The position numbers and the translations under genes were made by a program. From Megalobrama amblycephala (taxonomy: Eukaryota; Chordata; Actinopteri; Cypriniformes; Xenocyprididae), in the NCBI RefSeq assembly GCF_018812025.1, contig NC_063054.1, forward strand, positions 10,654,082 to 10,718,081: a stretch of DNA of 64,000 nucleotides, given 5' to 3'. Of this stretch, positions 23,705 to 35,807 are shown piece after piece. The stretch's first letter is position 1, and each line of letters opens with the position of its first letter. The notes below the pieces were generated by a model that saw only the letters and a list, made by a program, of their open reading frames with translations, had not been told where the DNA came from and did not search any database.

Positions 23705-24267
23705 GTGATTGACACTAGGGGTCACTCTTGGGAGCCCCAAATACCTCTATCATTTTCAAAAAAGGCCAATGAAGTTAGCATATGGAATTTGCATATCTGG
23801 CCACTCCCCTGGACATACAGTGACATCTCAATGCTTCAGCGGTCAGTTCAGTGTTGTGGCAGGAGAGACACCACGTCTCTGATCCGACTTGATCTGTCAG
23901 TCACTTCGACATGGTGTTTAGTGATTGACACTAGGGGTCCCTATACTAAACGCTACAACTACTAAACTGCATCACAAGAGTTGTCGGTGCAGATGCTGGC
24001 AAGCATTCACGTGCCAAGAAACAAATGCAGTTACATCGTCCTGCAACCTTCTAACACCCAGGGTAAATGACCTCAGGTCTCCCTATCAAGGGGACCACCT
24101 AACTTGGGAGCGGTCACTCCAGCCGTAGGATCCTCTTCTGCTTTTCAAGAAAAGATTTTTTTTAGTTACGCTGAGTGCCGCCTGTTGTTTACATTTGAGA
24201 AGTGTTCTCTTTTCTCTGCCAAGAAAGGAACACTACGGAGACCACATCCTACCCCAAAGGGGAGGTA

Positions 24268-24462
24268 CTATGTGGAGAAGTCTGGGTGCAAGTGCCAGAT
24301 TGTGCTCTGCTCCTGAGAAATAAGATCCATCCTGAGGGGGATTCGCCAGGGAGGGGCCAGTGCCATCAGCATGAGCTCTGAGAACCAAGTCTGGTTGGGC
24401 CAGTAGGACACAACCATTAGGATTTGTTCTCCTTCCTCCTTGATCTTGCAGTGTTTGTACAA
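24268..24462 (-). pseudogene. DIRS-like post-RNase H fragment
   Basis: It encodes a block around YWPNQTWFSELM and PPWRIPLRMDLISQ, a conserved tail that precedes the recombinase region in fish DIRS-like elements. No recognisable coding sequence follows. Confidence 0.6.
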
Positions 24463-24835
24463 TAAGGATCACTGGGGGAAATGTGTACTTGTGCAGACCC
24501 CAAGGCCAGTTGTGCGCTAGTCTGTGTCATCTGTGTCAAGGGGGGCCTGGGTCAGGGAATACCAGAGAGCTCAATGAGAGGATTCCTGGGAGGCAAATTG
24601 GTTCACCTGACCCTCGCCAAATCGACTCCAAATCAGCTGGACCACTTGGGGGTGGAGTCTCCACTCTCCTTGGAGCATGGCCTGTCATGAGAGCACGACG
24701 GCTTCGTGATTAAGAATGCCTTGAATGTAAGTGGCACGCAGGGACTCCAGAGGAGGAGATGGTGGGCGAGTTGTGACATGCGGCAGAAGTGGACACCACC
24801 CTGACGATTTGATGTACGCCACCGCTGTAGTGCTG

Positions 24836-25336
24836 TCAGTCTGGATCAACACGTGCTTGCCCTAAACCAGCAGATAGAACCACTTCAGGGCCAATATCAC
24901 AGTCAATAACTCTAGGCAGTGGATGTGCTAGCGCAGATGAAATCCTGTCCAGTGCCCCATGCCAGCTCGTCTGAGAGGCGTCTGTTGTGAGAACAAGATG
25001 CCCGGACACTCGTTCTAGGGGAATACCTGGCTGTAGAAACGTGAGGTCCACCCAGGGGCTGAAAGTGCAACGACAAATCTGTGTGATGGCCACATGGTGT
25101 GTGCCGAGACACCATGCCCATCTCAGGACTCGAGTCCAAGGCCAATGCTAAATTGGTCTCATATGCATCAACCCCAGTTGTGTGACCGTGGCTGAGGAAG
25201 CCATATGCTCCTGGAGCCTCTGAAAGTAATTCAGTGGGACCGCTGTCTTGTGCTTGAATAATTTCAAGCACTTCAGCATTGACTGAGCACAATCTTCTGA
25301 AATGCGTGCTGTCATGGTGATCGAGTCCAACTCCAC
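24836..25336 (-). pseudogene. DIRS-like RT connection and RNase H fragments
   Basis: 25336-25148 encodes MELDSITMTARISE and FQRLQEHMASSATVTQLGL, the segment that follows the RT palm in DIRS-like proteins. After a frame change, 25093-24836 encodes SPWVDLTFLQPG and LVLTTDAS, the start of the RNase H domain (first acidic residue within TTDAS). Both frames are broken. Confidence 0.65.
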
Positions 25337-25409
25337 ACACCGAGAAAAGAGATGCTCTGCACGGGGGAGAGCTTGCTCTTCTCTCAGTTGACCCGAAGTC
25401 CCAAACGGG

Positions 25410-25679
25410 CTAGGTGCATGAGGACCAGGTTACTGTGTTCTCATAAGCTAGAATCAGCCAGTCATCGAGGTAGTTGAGTATGCTAGTGCCCACTTCCCTG
25501 AGAGGGGTGAGGGCAGCCTTTGTGACTTTCATGATGACACAAGGACACAGGGACAAACCGAAAGGGAGGACGTTGTACTGATAGACTTGTACCCGACCCT
25601 CAAAGGCCAACCGTAGAAACAGTTTGTGCCGAGGAAGGATCGAGACATAGAAGTATGCATCCTTCGGGTCTATCGCCAT
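25410..25679 (-). pseudogene. DIRS-like reverse transcriptase fragment
   Basis: Residues 5-20 read PKDAYFYVSILPRHK, residues 39-46 carry PFGLSLCP and the catalytic YLDD is at codons 70-73 (25461-25472). These are the RT palm motifs in the right order. The fragment is cut on both sides by frame changes. In the family this enzyme copies the element's RNA; here it cannot be made as a full protein. Confidence 0.8.
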
Positions 25680-26652
25680 GACCCAATCTTGACGCTGGAC
25701 ACATTTCAGCGTGAGTATCCTGAATGGGAGCTTGTACAGGTAATGATTCTGGCGAACTCAATCGTGTAGAATTGTCTAGTGTTAGTGGATGACCCAGGGA
25801 AAGAGGAAAAGGCCATTTAAGAGCCAAAATAAAAGGAAAAACCAAACAAAATTTCTCCTCCCATCCCTCCAGCAGGAGTGAGGCCCATCTCATCTTCAGA
25901 GGAGGACAGGTCAGCAGGGTCTCCTTCGTTCCTGGTTCGCCCATCTCAGAGCTGCTTAGAAGCCTTTTGCGGGTTCTTAGCTGCCTGCTGACGGGCGGGC
26001 GGTACCACCTTCCTGTGAGATAACTATCATGGTCTAGCTGCTGGCCCAGGCTCCTTGGGCATGAGGGTGGTGCAACCTTCACATGGGGACACTTGGTGAC
26101 GAGCAGGGACTGGGACATCTAGGCGGCGGTATTTTGCGGGCATAGATACGCCGTAATTGCACGCTCCACCTGTGGAACGTCCGAGTACCCCTGGGTGATG
26201 CACCATCGAGGGTAGTGAGGGCAGAGGAGCCCCAGAGTCGTGTTCTGAGAGAAAAATCTGCCTTCTATGACTTCATAAGCTCAACATGCACTTCTGGGAA
26301 GAAAGGAACTGGGGTGGAGCATGGCTTTACATCACACTCTGATCCCAGAAACCAATCATCTAGCTGCGAACACTTGGGGCAGGGCGGAGGATCCCATTGA
26401 AGCCTGATGCTCGCGGTTTCCCAGGAAAGCAGAGCTGCCAGCTCAGCGTCAGATTCAACCTGGGCCTTCACACCTGAGAGTGTGGGCCTTCACACCTCCT
26501 CTGGAGCTCCAAATGAGATATTAAATTCACTGTGAGGTGAACCGCCTACCTCATCCGGAAGCTGAAATGGGGGAAATGAGTGTGCTGAGCCACGGGAGGT
26601 TCACTGGGACTTACCCAGCAAGCACGCTCCCGCTGCAGTGCTTAGATCACCC

Positions 26653-26847
26653 TCAGTGCTTACCACCGAGGCCTCGTACCCAGAGGTAGAAAGAGAGCCG
26701 CGACCCCAATGTTCCAATACCCATGCTCTCGCAGTGAGAGCATGAACCATCCACAAACGCTGTCTTCGCATGGGAGCGACCCAGGCATTTAGGACAGCGT
26801 AGACAGAGGAGAGAGAACGTAGACAGAAAGGCATCTTTAAAAGGCAC
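26653..26847 (-). pseudogene. DIRS-like gag fragment
   Basis: The frame has a CPKCLG...HA...CSHC arrangement near residues 18-40, a CCHC/CCCH-like metal-binding pattern typical of the N-terminal protein of these elements. It is followed by an Arg-Leu-Ser stretch and then frame loss. Only about 64 codons survive in one frame. Confidence 0.55.
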
Positions 26848-26870
26848 GATTCACTGTGCTAATCTTTTAG

Positions 26871-29497
26871 TATAATTAGCTCTTTAACAAAAAAAAAAAG
26901 ACTTTTTTCAAAGTTTTTTGTGGAATATTGCCATATTTATTCTAAATGATTTATCCGTTGCTCATCATTTTCTTTTAAATTAATATGTTCTCATATTCTT
27001 TAGTCAAAATAAATTCCCCTTTCTCTTGCAGCAACATCTCTTCACTGATGATGTGCTTACTGGCGTGAGGGTGAGAAAACCTGTCACTCAAATGACATCA
27101 CAGCAATAACAAACAACATCCAATAAATTCCAGATGGACAAAATCAAGTCCCGCCCTACACTTTTTCTTTTTTAAGAAGCCGTTTCACTTGGATATACGT
27201 CACAATAGGGAAGAAAAGACTAAAAAGACTATCAAGATAACATTGATTCAAATTAAAATGGCAGTGACGCATGTCTTCTTGTAGCTTGTTCCAAAAAGCC
27301 ACATATGAGGCAGTAAAGGCCTTCACCCTTCACTTCAAGTGCTCTTCCCATTGAAGTGAGTAGGTCATAGTGATGCTAACTAGGAAAATGCCCAAAGTGT
27401 TTATGCTAGTGTACTACTTGTGTACACTAGCATAACAGATAGAAAGTGTGACAGGAAAAGTGTGTCAGGGTGAGTGTGCGCTATTTTTTAATGTGTCATG
27501 CCTTGTGCTTTATCTGCCCACAATGCTGATGCAATTTTCCTCTGCTGGTCGCAAACCTGCATAGCTATTCATTGAGAACTAATGTATGTGTCTATTATGC
27601 ATATGCATTAATACACACCAAACAAGAATACGTGCCCTATAAGTTTTCACAACCCAATTGTGGAATGCATTCGTTCCCTGTTAACTATTCGAGGCTGCCT
27701 TTGAAATCACGTCACTGGACGACCAATTAAATGCTCAGACGTCAAACCAGAGATTAAACGCTCAAATGAGGATTTCCATCGCCTGCTTCATAAGAGGATT
27801 TGCTTACGTACAAACACACATCTATAGCACCCGAGGAAACGTCATCTAATGTCAAGTGAGAGTTCTGTATGTTTGTGCGAGGTCATGAAAGTTTGTGTTT
27901 GTCCATCATTTCCTAAACTGGTCAATGAAAGCTTTACTACTCACCCTTGACCTTTGAACTCTGGACACATTCTCCCTCTGACCTCACTCTCGTGCTGTCT
28001 CTCTGTGGCACACACACGCAAGCCTAACCTTGACTTTTGCAAATGCTGACTCCAATAAACTGTGGATATCTGGCTACCAGACAGTAGAGCTGCCACATAC
28101 TGCAGATGGCTGTTTAAAACAGCAAAATGTCACGCAGACCGATTAAGTGTCATGGGACAAACCTTTATAGCATCTCACTTTACCGTCTGTATCCAGACCT
28201 TCCTCTTCGTGATTTATGATATTACGATTCATGAGGTTTCCGTATATGAAATGATTCTTAAAATGGGCTCAATTAAATAATGATTTTAATCTTACACAAC
28301 TTTCAGGAACACAAGTAATGCATCTCGTTGCAACTTTTCTATGTCAAATATTACCTTAATATTGTAATCATTATGATCAAAAAACTGTAATCATTGCTTT
28401 ATATGTTCATTATGTCTATTGAACTGAATAGCCTACATGACGTTTTCTTGCGTACAACATAACCTATATTATCTTATAGTTGTTTTATCTTACTGCCATA
28501 CGACTTTGACACAATAAGTGTAATAAGTGTTTTATGTATTGTGAAAAGTGCCATACAAATAAACCTTAAATGAAAAGTGTATTTTATCATTTATTTCATT
28601 ATTTTATTTAATATTTCTCCATTTGCTCTACTGTTGTTTTTACTTTACTGATTATGTCAAACTAGCGATCAAAGACTTCAGATTTTGGCCTAGGATCAGA
28701 GAAATCTTTTAGGGTTCTCAACATTTGTCTCAGACAGCCAAATCGTGTGAACTCGACATTAGAGAAATTTTCCCTGTTTCTCCATAATTCCCCCACAACT
28801 CCTACATTTCTTTCTTCTGAGCCATTGGTTTGTGTATTTTCCATTATGATGTTGAATCACCCACTTATGGTTCGACCTTTTTTTTTTGTTTTTTTTCATA
28901 AAATGTAGAAATGTTGAATTAATAGGCAATTTCGCAGGGTTCTGAAGCTGTATAACAAATTCAAAACTAAAACGCCCCCCCACTCGAGTGGACTGAAAAA
29001 ACAGAGAGAGAGGTATAAAGTGGGAAAGGTATGTTATAATGATGGAGTGCCGAAAATGAGAAGAGAGGAGATGGAGCGACCCAGAAAGCAGAAGCATATC
29101 CTGATGGTAAGCTGAGCCCTGTGAGCAGAGATTTACTGTTGGATGTGTGGAAGTCTTCTTACTTTCAGAGAAACACTGCATGGGGGCACAAGAAATGAAT
29201 GGCTGTGTTTGAAATAGTAACAACTGAAGTTTTATCTTACACATGTAATGCAACCATGTATAATATACTGTGCAATATTCAGTAAGTTGGTTTTTCATTC
29301 CAAACATTGCCAACGTGTTTGTGGGGGTTTAATTCATTTGTTTCTGCTTGTGTACTTTTTGAAATGCAAAGAGGCTTGTTTTTTGACACTTTCATCATAA
29401 CACACACCATCAGAATCAGTCAGGAGGAAGTGAGGCGACGAGCATTTAGAACATTTCAGGAATCTAAATACTGTGGCAATTATACACACAGAGTAGT

Positions 29498-29529
<32 letters not shown>

Positions 29530-29744
29530 GATTAGAGGTAGGGGTTCTGAGAAATGCTGCTTCAGGACCTGCTTTCCTCATAAACATGAATTCTGGGAAA
29601 CGGACACAGAATTTCTGCATTTTGCTTGTTTCTGTATTTCACACCTTTCATTCTCTTGTCAAACAGAAGTGTGCATAATTGTATTAAATATGCACTTGTA
29701 GTGTATTTCAAATCTTTTAATTAAAAAACTTAGATAATAAATTA
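26871..29744. other. Intergenic stretch, no gene seen
   Basis: 26871-27200 looks like an old mobile-element fragment: GTTTCAC and CACAATAGGGAAGAAAAGAC resemble, in inverse orientation, text at 61405-61450. The remainder has no recognised repeats. The 184-codon minus frame at 28759-29313 has low-complexity stretches and no domain. (CT)n/(AC)n sits at 29500-29530. This is a candidate area for conserved non-coding sequence. Confidence 0.45.
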
Positions 29745-30275
29745 TTAATGAAATTCGTGCAATGTGTAAAATTTAGGAGGATCTAATGACAGAAATGCAA
29801 TATAATATACATAACTATGTTTTGAGTGGTGTATAAAGAACTTACATAATGAACTGTACATAATGAAATGTATTTACTACCTTAGAATGAGCCATTTCTA
29901 TCTACATACATCACGGGTCCCCCCTCCATGTCAAGATGTCATTTTGCGCCTGCGTGTTTCTACAGTAACCCTAAACGGACAAATGCGTTTTGTCTCGATG
30001 TTCGTTGGTGATTTTAGAAGCAGCTTGCATCGTCACTATGTTGTATACACACGAAGAAGAAGAAATAGTAGTCGTCTGGTTTATTAGAAGACCGTTCTTT
30101 GTTAGAAGGAAGAAGAAACCTCATTGCTTGCCTGGCTATCTGATGTCTCAGACAGCAGCATCTTTGTGTCGGCCACCGTGGCTTCTCTAAAAGTGCTTCG
30201 AAAGGGAGGGGTGAGCACGGTGCATTCGCATCCTCACCGCTAGATGTCGCTAAAATTTACACACTGCACCTTTAA
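29745..30275. mobile_element. TTAA-flanked MITE, GGTGCAGTGTGTAAA type
   Basis: The right end reads TTTACACACTGCACC-TTTAA. The left end near 29751 is a decayed version (CGTGCAATGTGTAAAATTTA) just after TTAA. The right inner segment GCTAGATGTCGCTAAAATTT matches the inverse of 57233-57256. It is a non-coding 531-bp element. Confidence 0.7.
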
Positions 30276-30320
30276 GTATACTTAAAGAGAGTACACTTTA
30301 ATGACTGTTTCTTAACACAT

Positions 30321-30880
30321 TTAAAGTGTTAGTTCACCCAAAAATGAAAATTCTGTCATTAATTACTCATCCATGTCGTTCCTCACCCGTAAGACCTTCG
30401 TTCATCTTCGCGACACAAATTAAGATATTTTTGATGAAATCCGTGAACTTTCTGACTCCTCCATAGACAGCAATTTAATTACCACTTTCAAGGCCCAGAA
30501 AGTTAATACAAACATTGTTAAAATAGTCCATGTGACTACAATGGTTCAACCTTAATTCTATGAAGCGTCAGCATCACGCATATGACAGGGAAGAGAAGAA
30601 ATTAAGTCATTATTTTTGTTTTGTATTCTCGTTGCTTGATGAAAATGAAGGTTGAACCACTTTAGTTACATGGACAATTTTAACGATGTCTTTACTACCT
30701 TTATGGACCTTGAAAGTGGTAATTAAATTGCTGTCTATGGAGGAATCAGATACCTCGGATTTCATCAAAAACATCTTAATTTGTGTTCTGAAGATGAACG
30801 AAGGTCTTACGGGTGTGGAACGACATGAGGGTGAGTAATTAATGACAGAATTTTCATTTTTGGGTGAACTAACCCTTTAA
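30321..30880. mobile_element. 560-bp foldback MITE, complete
   Basis: The ends are TTAAAGTGTTAGTTCACCCA and its inverse GGGTGAACTAACCCTTTAA. The arms pair over about 200 bp on each side: CGTAAGACCTTCGTTCATCTTCG mirrors GAAGATGAACGAAGGTCTTACG, and CAATTTAATTACCACTTTCAAGG mirrors its inverse. There is no coding capacity. It is the best-preserved copy of the family in the window. Confidence 0.9.
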
Positions 30881-33282
30881 GTAATTTGTAATAATGATTT
30901 TGTAATAATGATTTGTCTTATTTTAAAGAAGTACACTTATTTTCATGTGTTGACTTGACTAACATACTTAAGCACATGTAAAGTACTTGATTTTACATTT
31001 AAAGTTATTACATTGATGTACTAAATTGTAATTTCATCATTACAAATATATTTAAATACATAACATACTGTACAAGTTTCAATAGAAGTTAATATAATAC
31101 AAATACGTACTTAAGTCCTACTTAATGGGTTGATAAAACATAGGCTACTCTTTGGTTCAACTAATTGAATTTAAGGTCTTTGTTACACTGTTATTATACA
31201 TTTAAGTACTGAGTAAAATTAAGTAACTACATGTACTTACTATAAGGTTAGGATTAGGGTTTGGTTTGGTTTAGGGTTAGTGGCATGTAATTATGCATAA
31301 TTTATAACTCTAATAACTGCATGTAACATATGTAACAATGACACTGTAAAATAGAGTGTTATCGAATTTAATATAACTTTTAACTGTAAAACATTTTCAT
31401 ACTCTTTTCAGTCTTTTTAAAAGTATGCTGAAGTGAAGCCCTTTTTCACAAGGGTTGTCTCGGTGTGCTTACACTCACTTCCGATCAGTGATTAGAGCTG
31501 GACATGCAACACTTTCCATCCCCAAATCACAATGGGAAAATCCCTTTCTCTCTTTGCGTCCAAAACATTTGCAGCACAGCTGCAAGCAATGAGAACTGCA
31601 CAAAGTAAAATATAGTAAAATAACGGTAGGTCAATAGTGATTGTTACCACAATGTAGAAGATCACTCTCTTTCTCTTACACGGTGAATGTGCAAAGCTTC
31701 TGATCTGTCAATGATGCTCATCTTTCGCCTCCACCCCTGTCCCCCCATGCCCACTTATGTCTTTTCCTTGCCCCCTTGGCAAATGATGAGGCATCAGCTG
31801 ATTTGGTGGAAGGGATTTGGTGTTCCATGAAGTCTATTTAAAAGTACCAATGCATTGCTTTCTCTCTTTCTCCCCCTACTTTCTGTCATTGACTGTATAT
31901 CTTCTGCTATCTTTTCTCAACTATATTTATAATATACATTTTTTGTTGTTGTTGACTTGCAAAATAGGACCCCTGTATTTTTATTTCTCTACCCTGCTTC
32001 ATATGGAAAAACTTCACAAAGTCCAACTTACCAGCTATTTAAGTCTCAATCTGAGCTATAAAAAGACAGAAAAAGTAAGTACCCTGTAGTGTATTCATAG
32101 ACCAAATCTCTGTATAGCAGATTTTAGCAGCCCCTGCTCATGCATATACTTTTAACATATCCAAATTCACACACAGACTCACAAACCATTTAGACCATAT
32201 AATGTTTTCTATATTATTCTTCACCAGATGCCTTCCCTTACCATGTATCCCAGCAATGCCAAGTCTAAAGTTATGATCTGGAAGAACAGCAAGACATACA
32301 TACCAACCGTGACTGTGGATGTTGTACAGCTTTGCAAACACTGATGCATTAAGCAAGACTGATTAACTGTGATGTAATTCCTTAAATGCAAACTTCAAAT
32401 TTGATATCGCTATTTTGGCCTCCTTTTAACGTTTTTTTTGGGGGGGTGTCTTGGAATGTCTATCTGGGTTTCTAAACATTAGAAAGCATACTTTTACACT
32501 GTGGTTCAATATGGCTTTTATTTTGACAAACCATGTGTGACTGATGATTACAAAACAGTCCAAATACCAGAGAGCATTCCCTCTCCTCATTCCCGTTGCT
32601 TCTGATGCTAACAAGTGCGCGTGTGTGTGTGTGTGTTCATGAACCTCTAACTTTGTCGCTGTTAAGTAGACTTTTTGTACAGATCCAAAAACCATTGATG
32701 CCACCAGCACAATTCCTCACATTTTCTTTTTCATAAAAGCCCCTCAAGAGATTTAGATCACTTGTTGGTCTGGAACTATTTCCTCTTTCAGCGCCAACTC
32801 CATCTATAGGAGAGCTCCTTGCCGTGAGATAGAAAAGTAGGCCAGTGTAAAAGAGGATATCTGGCATGGCCATAAAAAGATGGACAGGAAGAGAGAGAGT
32901 GTGTGCCAGGAACATCTAATTAGAGGAAGACATAAAAAAAGCCAAAGGAAGAGAGGGAATAAATCATATAAGGTATAACTTTGTAGCCTATTCATTTTAA
33001 ATTGATTTGTTTGTTTAGTTAAGAATATTTAATTAATTATTGATTAATGAATTGTAAAACATATTGTTTTGATTATGGATATATTATGGTTTTGATTATG
33101 AAATCATAACAATATGGATGACTTTTATTTTGGTATTGTCTGGCTATATCATGTCTATTAGAACAATGTGTGGAAAGGAAGTCCAGGTGTGACTATATAC
33201 CTTTTTCAACACTCATTTGGAAAAATGTGTTTTGGCATTTTAGTTGTTTGGTTCTGCTTTTTGTGGGTCATTATTGAATTTT
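30881..33282. other. Intergenic stretch, no gene seen
   Basis: AT-rich with TTAGGGTT-type words at 31240-31280 that resemble the interior of the 33283 element. It has a TG tract at about 32617-32635. The open frames at 31817, 32138, 32426 and 32637 have no known domain and overlap on opposite strands. Confidence 0.45.
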
Positions 33283-33653
33283 GGGTCCCACTTTATATTA
33301 AGTGGCCTTAACTACTATGTACTTACATCAAAAAATAAGTACAATGTACTTATTGGGTTCATAATGAATTGCAAAACACATTTGCAGCTATTGAGGTGGG
33401 ATACGGGTAAGGTTAGGGACAGCTTTGGTGGTATGGGTAGGTTTAAGGGTAGGGGTAAGGGGTAAGGGATGGGTCAACAGTGTAGTTATAAATGTAATTA
33501 CAGAAATTCATTACAGATGTAATTACATGCAGGTGTTTTTAAAATATAAGTACAATGTAAAAACATGTATGTACACAATAAATGCATTGTATCAAATGAT
33601 TAATTTAAATGTAAGTACATAGTAGTTAATGCCACTTAATATAAAGTGGGTCC
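33283..33653. mobile_element. MITE with GGGTCCCACTTTATATTAAG ends
   Basis: The left 43 bases and the inverse of the right 43 bases agree at nearly every position (ACTTTATATTAAGTGGC...AACTACTATGTACTTAC). It is 371 bp and non-coding, with a GGGTAGG/GGTAAGG-rich centre. Confidence 0.9.
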
Positions 33654-33804
33654 GAATTTTGTACTGTATGTGTGTTGGAAAATCCTCCATTGTTCCAATA
33701 GAGTACATTACTGATCAAAAGTTTGCATCAGTAAGAATCAGTTTTACTTTTTTTAATAATACTTCAAGGATGCACTAAATTAAATAAATTGATCAAAAAT
33801 GACA

Positions 33805-34544
33805 CACTGTAAAACCGAACAGTGAAATTAATTAAATTAAATGAATTTGTTTCACTCAAATAATAATGAAAGTTCATTGTACTTAATAGAAAAAAAGTAG
33901 CATGAACTCAAAATTTCATTGTAGTAAGCTGAACTTAATGTGATTGAGTTGAGCTGCAGCAGATTTCTAATTCCCAGCATGCTTTGCGTCAGACCATATA
34001 AATTAGTGTTGAAATTAAATGTTATTTTGTGTGTTTTTGCACAAGATTAACATATGAGACATAAGTTAATGTTTAATGTTGTGTTATGTTGGGATTCAGG
34101 GGGGTTCTGTTATGTTAGTTTTGTAGGGTTACCACTGTGGTGAAGAGTAGAGCCTGTGGTTAGGTTGAGGATGAGCTGCAAAACATTTAAGACCACATAT
34201 GTTGTTTGATTACATATATGCAAGTATGTAATGACTCTCTGATAATGTCTCTCTGATAGTTATAATAGCATGTGTTATTTGCTATGTAACATTTAACCAA
34301 GATCTGAATGTGATGTTTATGTAAATTAACTGTATGTAATTAACATTATGATGAGTTGGGAAAGGGATGCTGGTGACGGGATTGTTAGTGAGAGACACCT
34401 GTGCACCACACTGGCCTTGATCCGCTTCCATGGCTCTCAGCCCCGCCCCACTTGTCACAAATATTTTAAGTTCTACCAACTTTAAAAAATGAGTTAGTTT
34501 ACTTAAATGTTATGAGTATTCTGAACTTATTGGGTTTTACAGTG
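33805..34544. mobile_element. CACTGTAAAACC-ended element inserted in another repeat
   Basis: It starts CACTGTAAAACC and ends GGGTTTTACAGTG. The left flank (33712-33804: CAAGGATGCACTAAATTAAAT...GATCAAAAATGACA) and right flank (CAGCAAAGCATTTTGTTATATG) together read as one copy of the dispersed repeat seen in the tns3 introns, so this 740-bp element landed inside it. It is non-coding. Confidence 0.8.
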
Positions 34545-34703
34545 CAGCAAAGCATTTTGTTATATGTTCCCCACATCTTGTCAGGACTTTTGTTTTATTT
34601 CCTGTTTCTAGTGCTATGTTTGTAGTTCTTGTAGGTTTCCCTGTTGATTAGTCTGATTGTTCCCAGGTGTGTCTTGTTAGCTCGTTATCCTTTGTGTATA
34701 CTG

Positions 34704-35038
34704 TATAGACCTTATTTTCCAGAGAAACATGCGCGCCGTCATTTTTAGAATATTGTCTTTGAACTTCCGTTTTCGCGGTAGCCCTGTATATTTCTATGGC
34801 ATCGCTGTTGAAGAATAATTAGCTGGTGACGTGGATTTAAATGTTGTAGAGTTAACAAAAGTTATCATGAGCATTGTAATGTTTCAAGCGGGTGTCTTAA
34901 CAAATGTCAGTAGAACGGGAAGATTTTAAAATGAGCAGTTCACTCATAAATACATAAGATCGCTGTGGAAATACAAGCCGGAAGTCAAAAGACAACGAGC
35001 GCAGCACTGAAAAGGGGCGGGGCTACATGAGGTCTATA
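34704..35038. mobile_element. MITE with TATAGACCT ends (copy 1)
   Basis: Inverted termini TATAGACCT/AGGTCTATA bound 335 bp. A second copy at 52050-52370 matches throughout (for example GTTATCATGAGCATTGT and AGACAACGAGCGCAGC), but has lost its right terminus. Confidence 0.85.
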
Positions 35039-35734
35039 TAGCCATTGTGTTTCCCTTGTTCCTTCTCAGTGGATGTTTGCTATGGATGTCTAGTGCATGT
35101 TTGGCCCTGTCCCAAATGGCACACTTCATGTGCACTTGCGATCTTGTGTACTTATGGCCGTCACGTGTGTGTATCCGTTAAGTCCACAAGACCGTAGGCG
35201 TAGGGTGTCCCAGTTGTCATTTTAGTTTACAGAAGGGTGCTTGCGAGTGCCCTTTTTGCAGCCGATAATTGCCCTTGATGCGCACTGAGTCTGCAAGCTC
35301 GGCAGCAGACTTCTACCCGACAGTCAAAGGCCCCACTTACGGTCTTCTGGACTTACAATGGCTACCGTGTCCGCGTGTCCGTGAGTCCATGAGACCGTAG
35401 GGTGTCCCATTTGTCATTTTAGGAGGAGGAGGATCCTTCTCCTAAACATATTGGGGGGCTAGACAGCCCAAGCTTGAACAGCTGCAGAGCTTGTTCCACC
35501 ATCGACCTCACCAATGAGAATGGCATCCAAGCTGATCCACCGCTGATGTCGGTGTGAGCACCCGGAAGTTTAGAGGTGCCAGCGCTCTCTAGCTCGGCAG
35601 TCCCAGTGTTCTTTAGCCCGTCTGTCTTTCCTCGGGGCTCCCAGTGATGGCAACTGCCATTTTGTGCGTCTGGGCTGTACACACTTCCCCAGAGGCATTG
35701 ACGTCCACCACGACCATGAAGGCCATTTTCTTAC
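35039..35734. other. Unclassified repeat-like stretch, no gene
   Basis: 35190-35230 and 35375-35422 share AGACCGTAGG..GTGTCCCA.TTGTCATTTTAG, suggesting a duplicated or retroposed segment. The plus frame near 35423-35700 (rich in Ser/Pro) has stops and I do not recognise it. It may be a decayed retroelement fragment. Confidence 0.4.
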
Positions 35735-35804
35735 AGGTTTGGAACGACATGAGGGTGAGTAATTAATGACAAAATTTTCATTTTCGGGTGAACTAACCCT
35801 TTGA
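35735..35804. mobile_element. Single end of foldback MITE
   Basis: GAACGACATGAGGGTGAGTAATTAATGAC followed by TTTTCGGGTGAACTAACCCTTT matches the right end of the element at 30321-30880; the rest of that copy is missing. Confidence 0.8.
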
Positions 35805-35807
35805 AAT

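Larger units (their letters stand above)
23705..26870 (-). mobile_element. DIRS-like retrotransposon relic
   Basis: Read on the minus strand, translated pieces occur in the order expected for a fish DIRS-like element: a Cys/His-rich gag segment (26847-26653), a reverse transcriptase block (25679-25410) with an intact YLDD, a connecting/RNase H stretch (25336-24836) and a conserved post-RNase H segment (24462-24268). They are separated by frameshifts and stops. A tyrosine recombinase, which a complete DIRS element would carry downstream, is not seen. The segment GTGATTGACACTAGGGGTC occurs twice (about 23706 and 23921) near the element's 3' edge and may derive from its terminal repeats. The copy is dead. 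Confidence 0.75.

Noticed and set aside
24912..25340. 142-codon minus-strand frame
   Set aside because: It is an alternative frame of the DIRS-like RT/RNase H region; the family-specific motifs are in the other frames.
28759..29313. 184-codon minus-strand frame, the longest in the window
   Set aside because: It contains a Lys-rich run from poly-T, has no domain, no neighbouring exon-like frames and no polyadenylation context. A chance frame in AT-rich DNA is more likely.
31240..31280. TTAGGG-like words suggesting an interstitial telomere repeat
   Set aside because: Only a few degenerate GGTTAGGRTT words occur, and similar text is found inside the MITE at 33283-33653, so a mobile-element origin is simpler.
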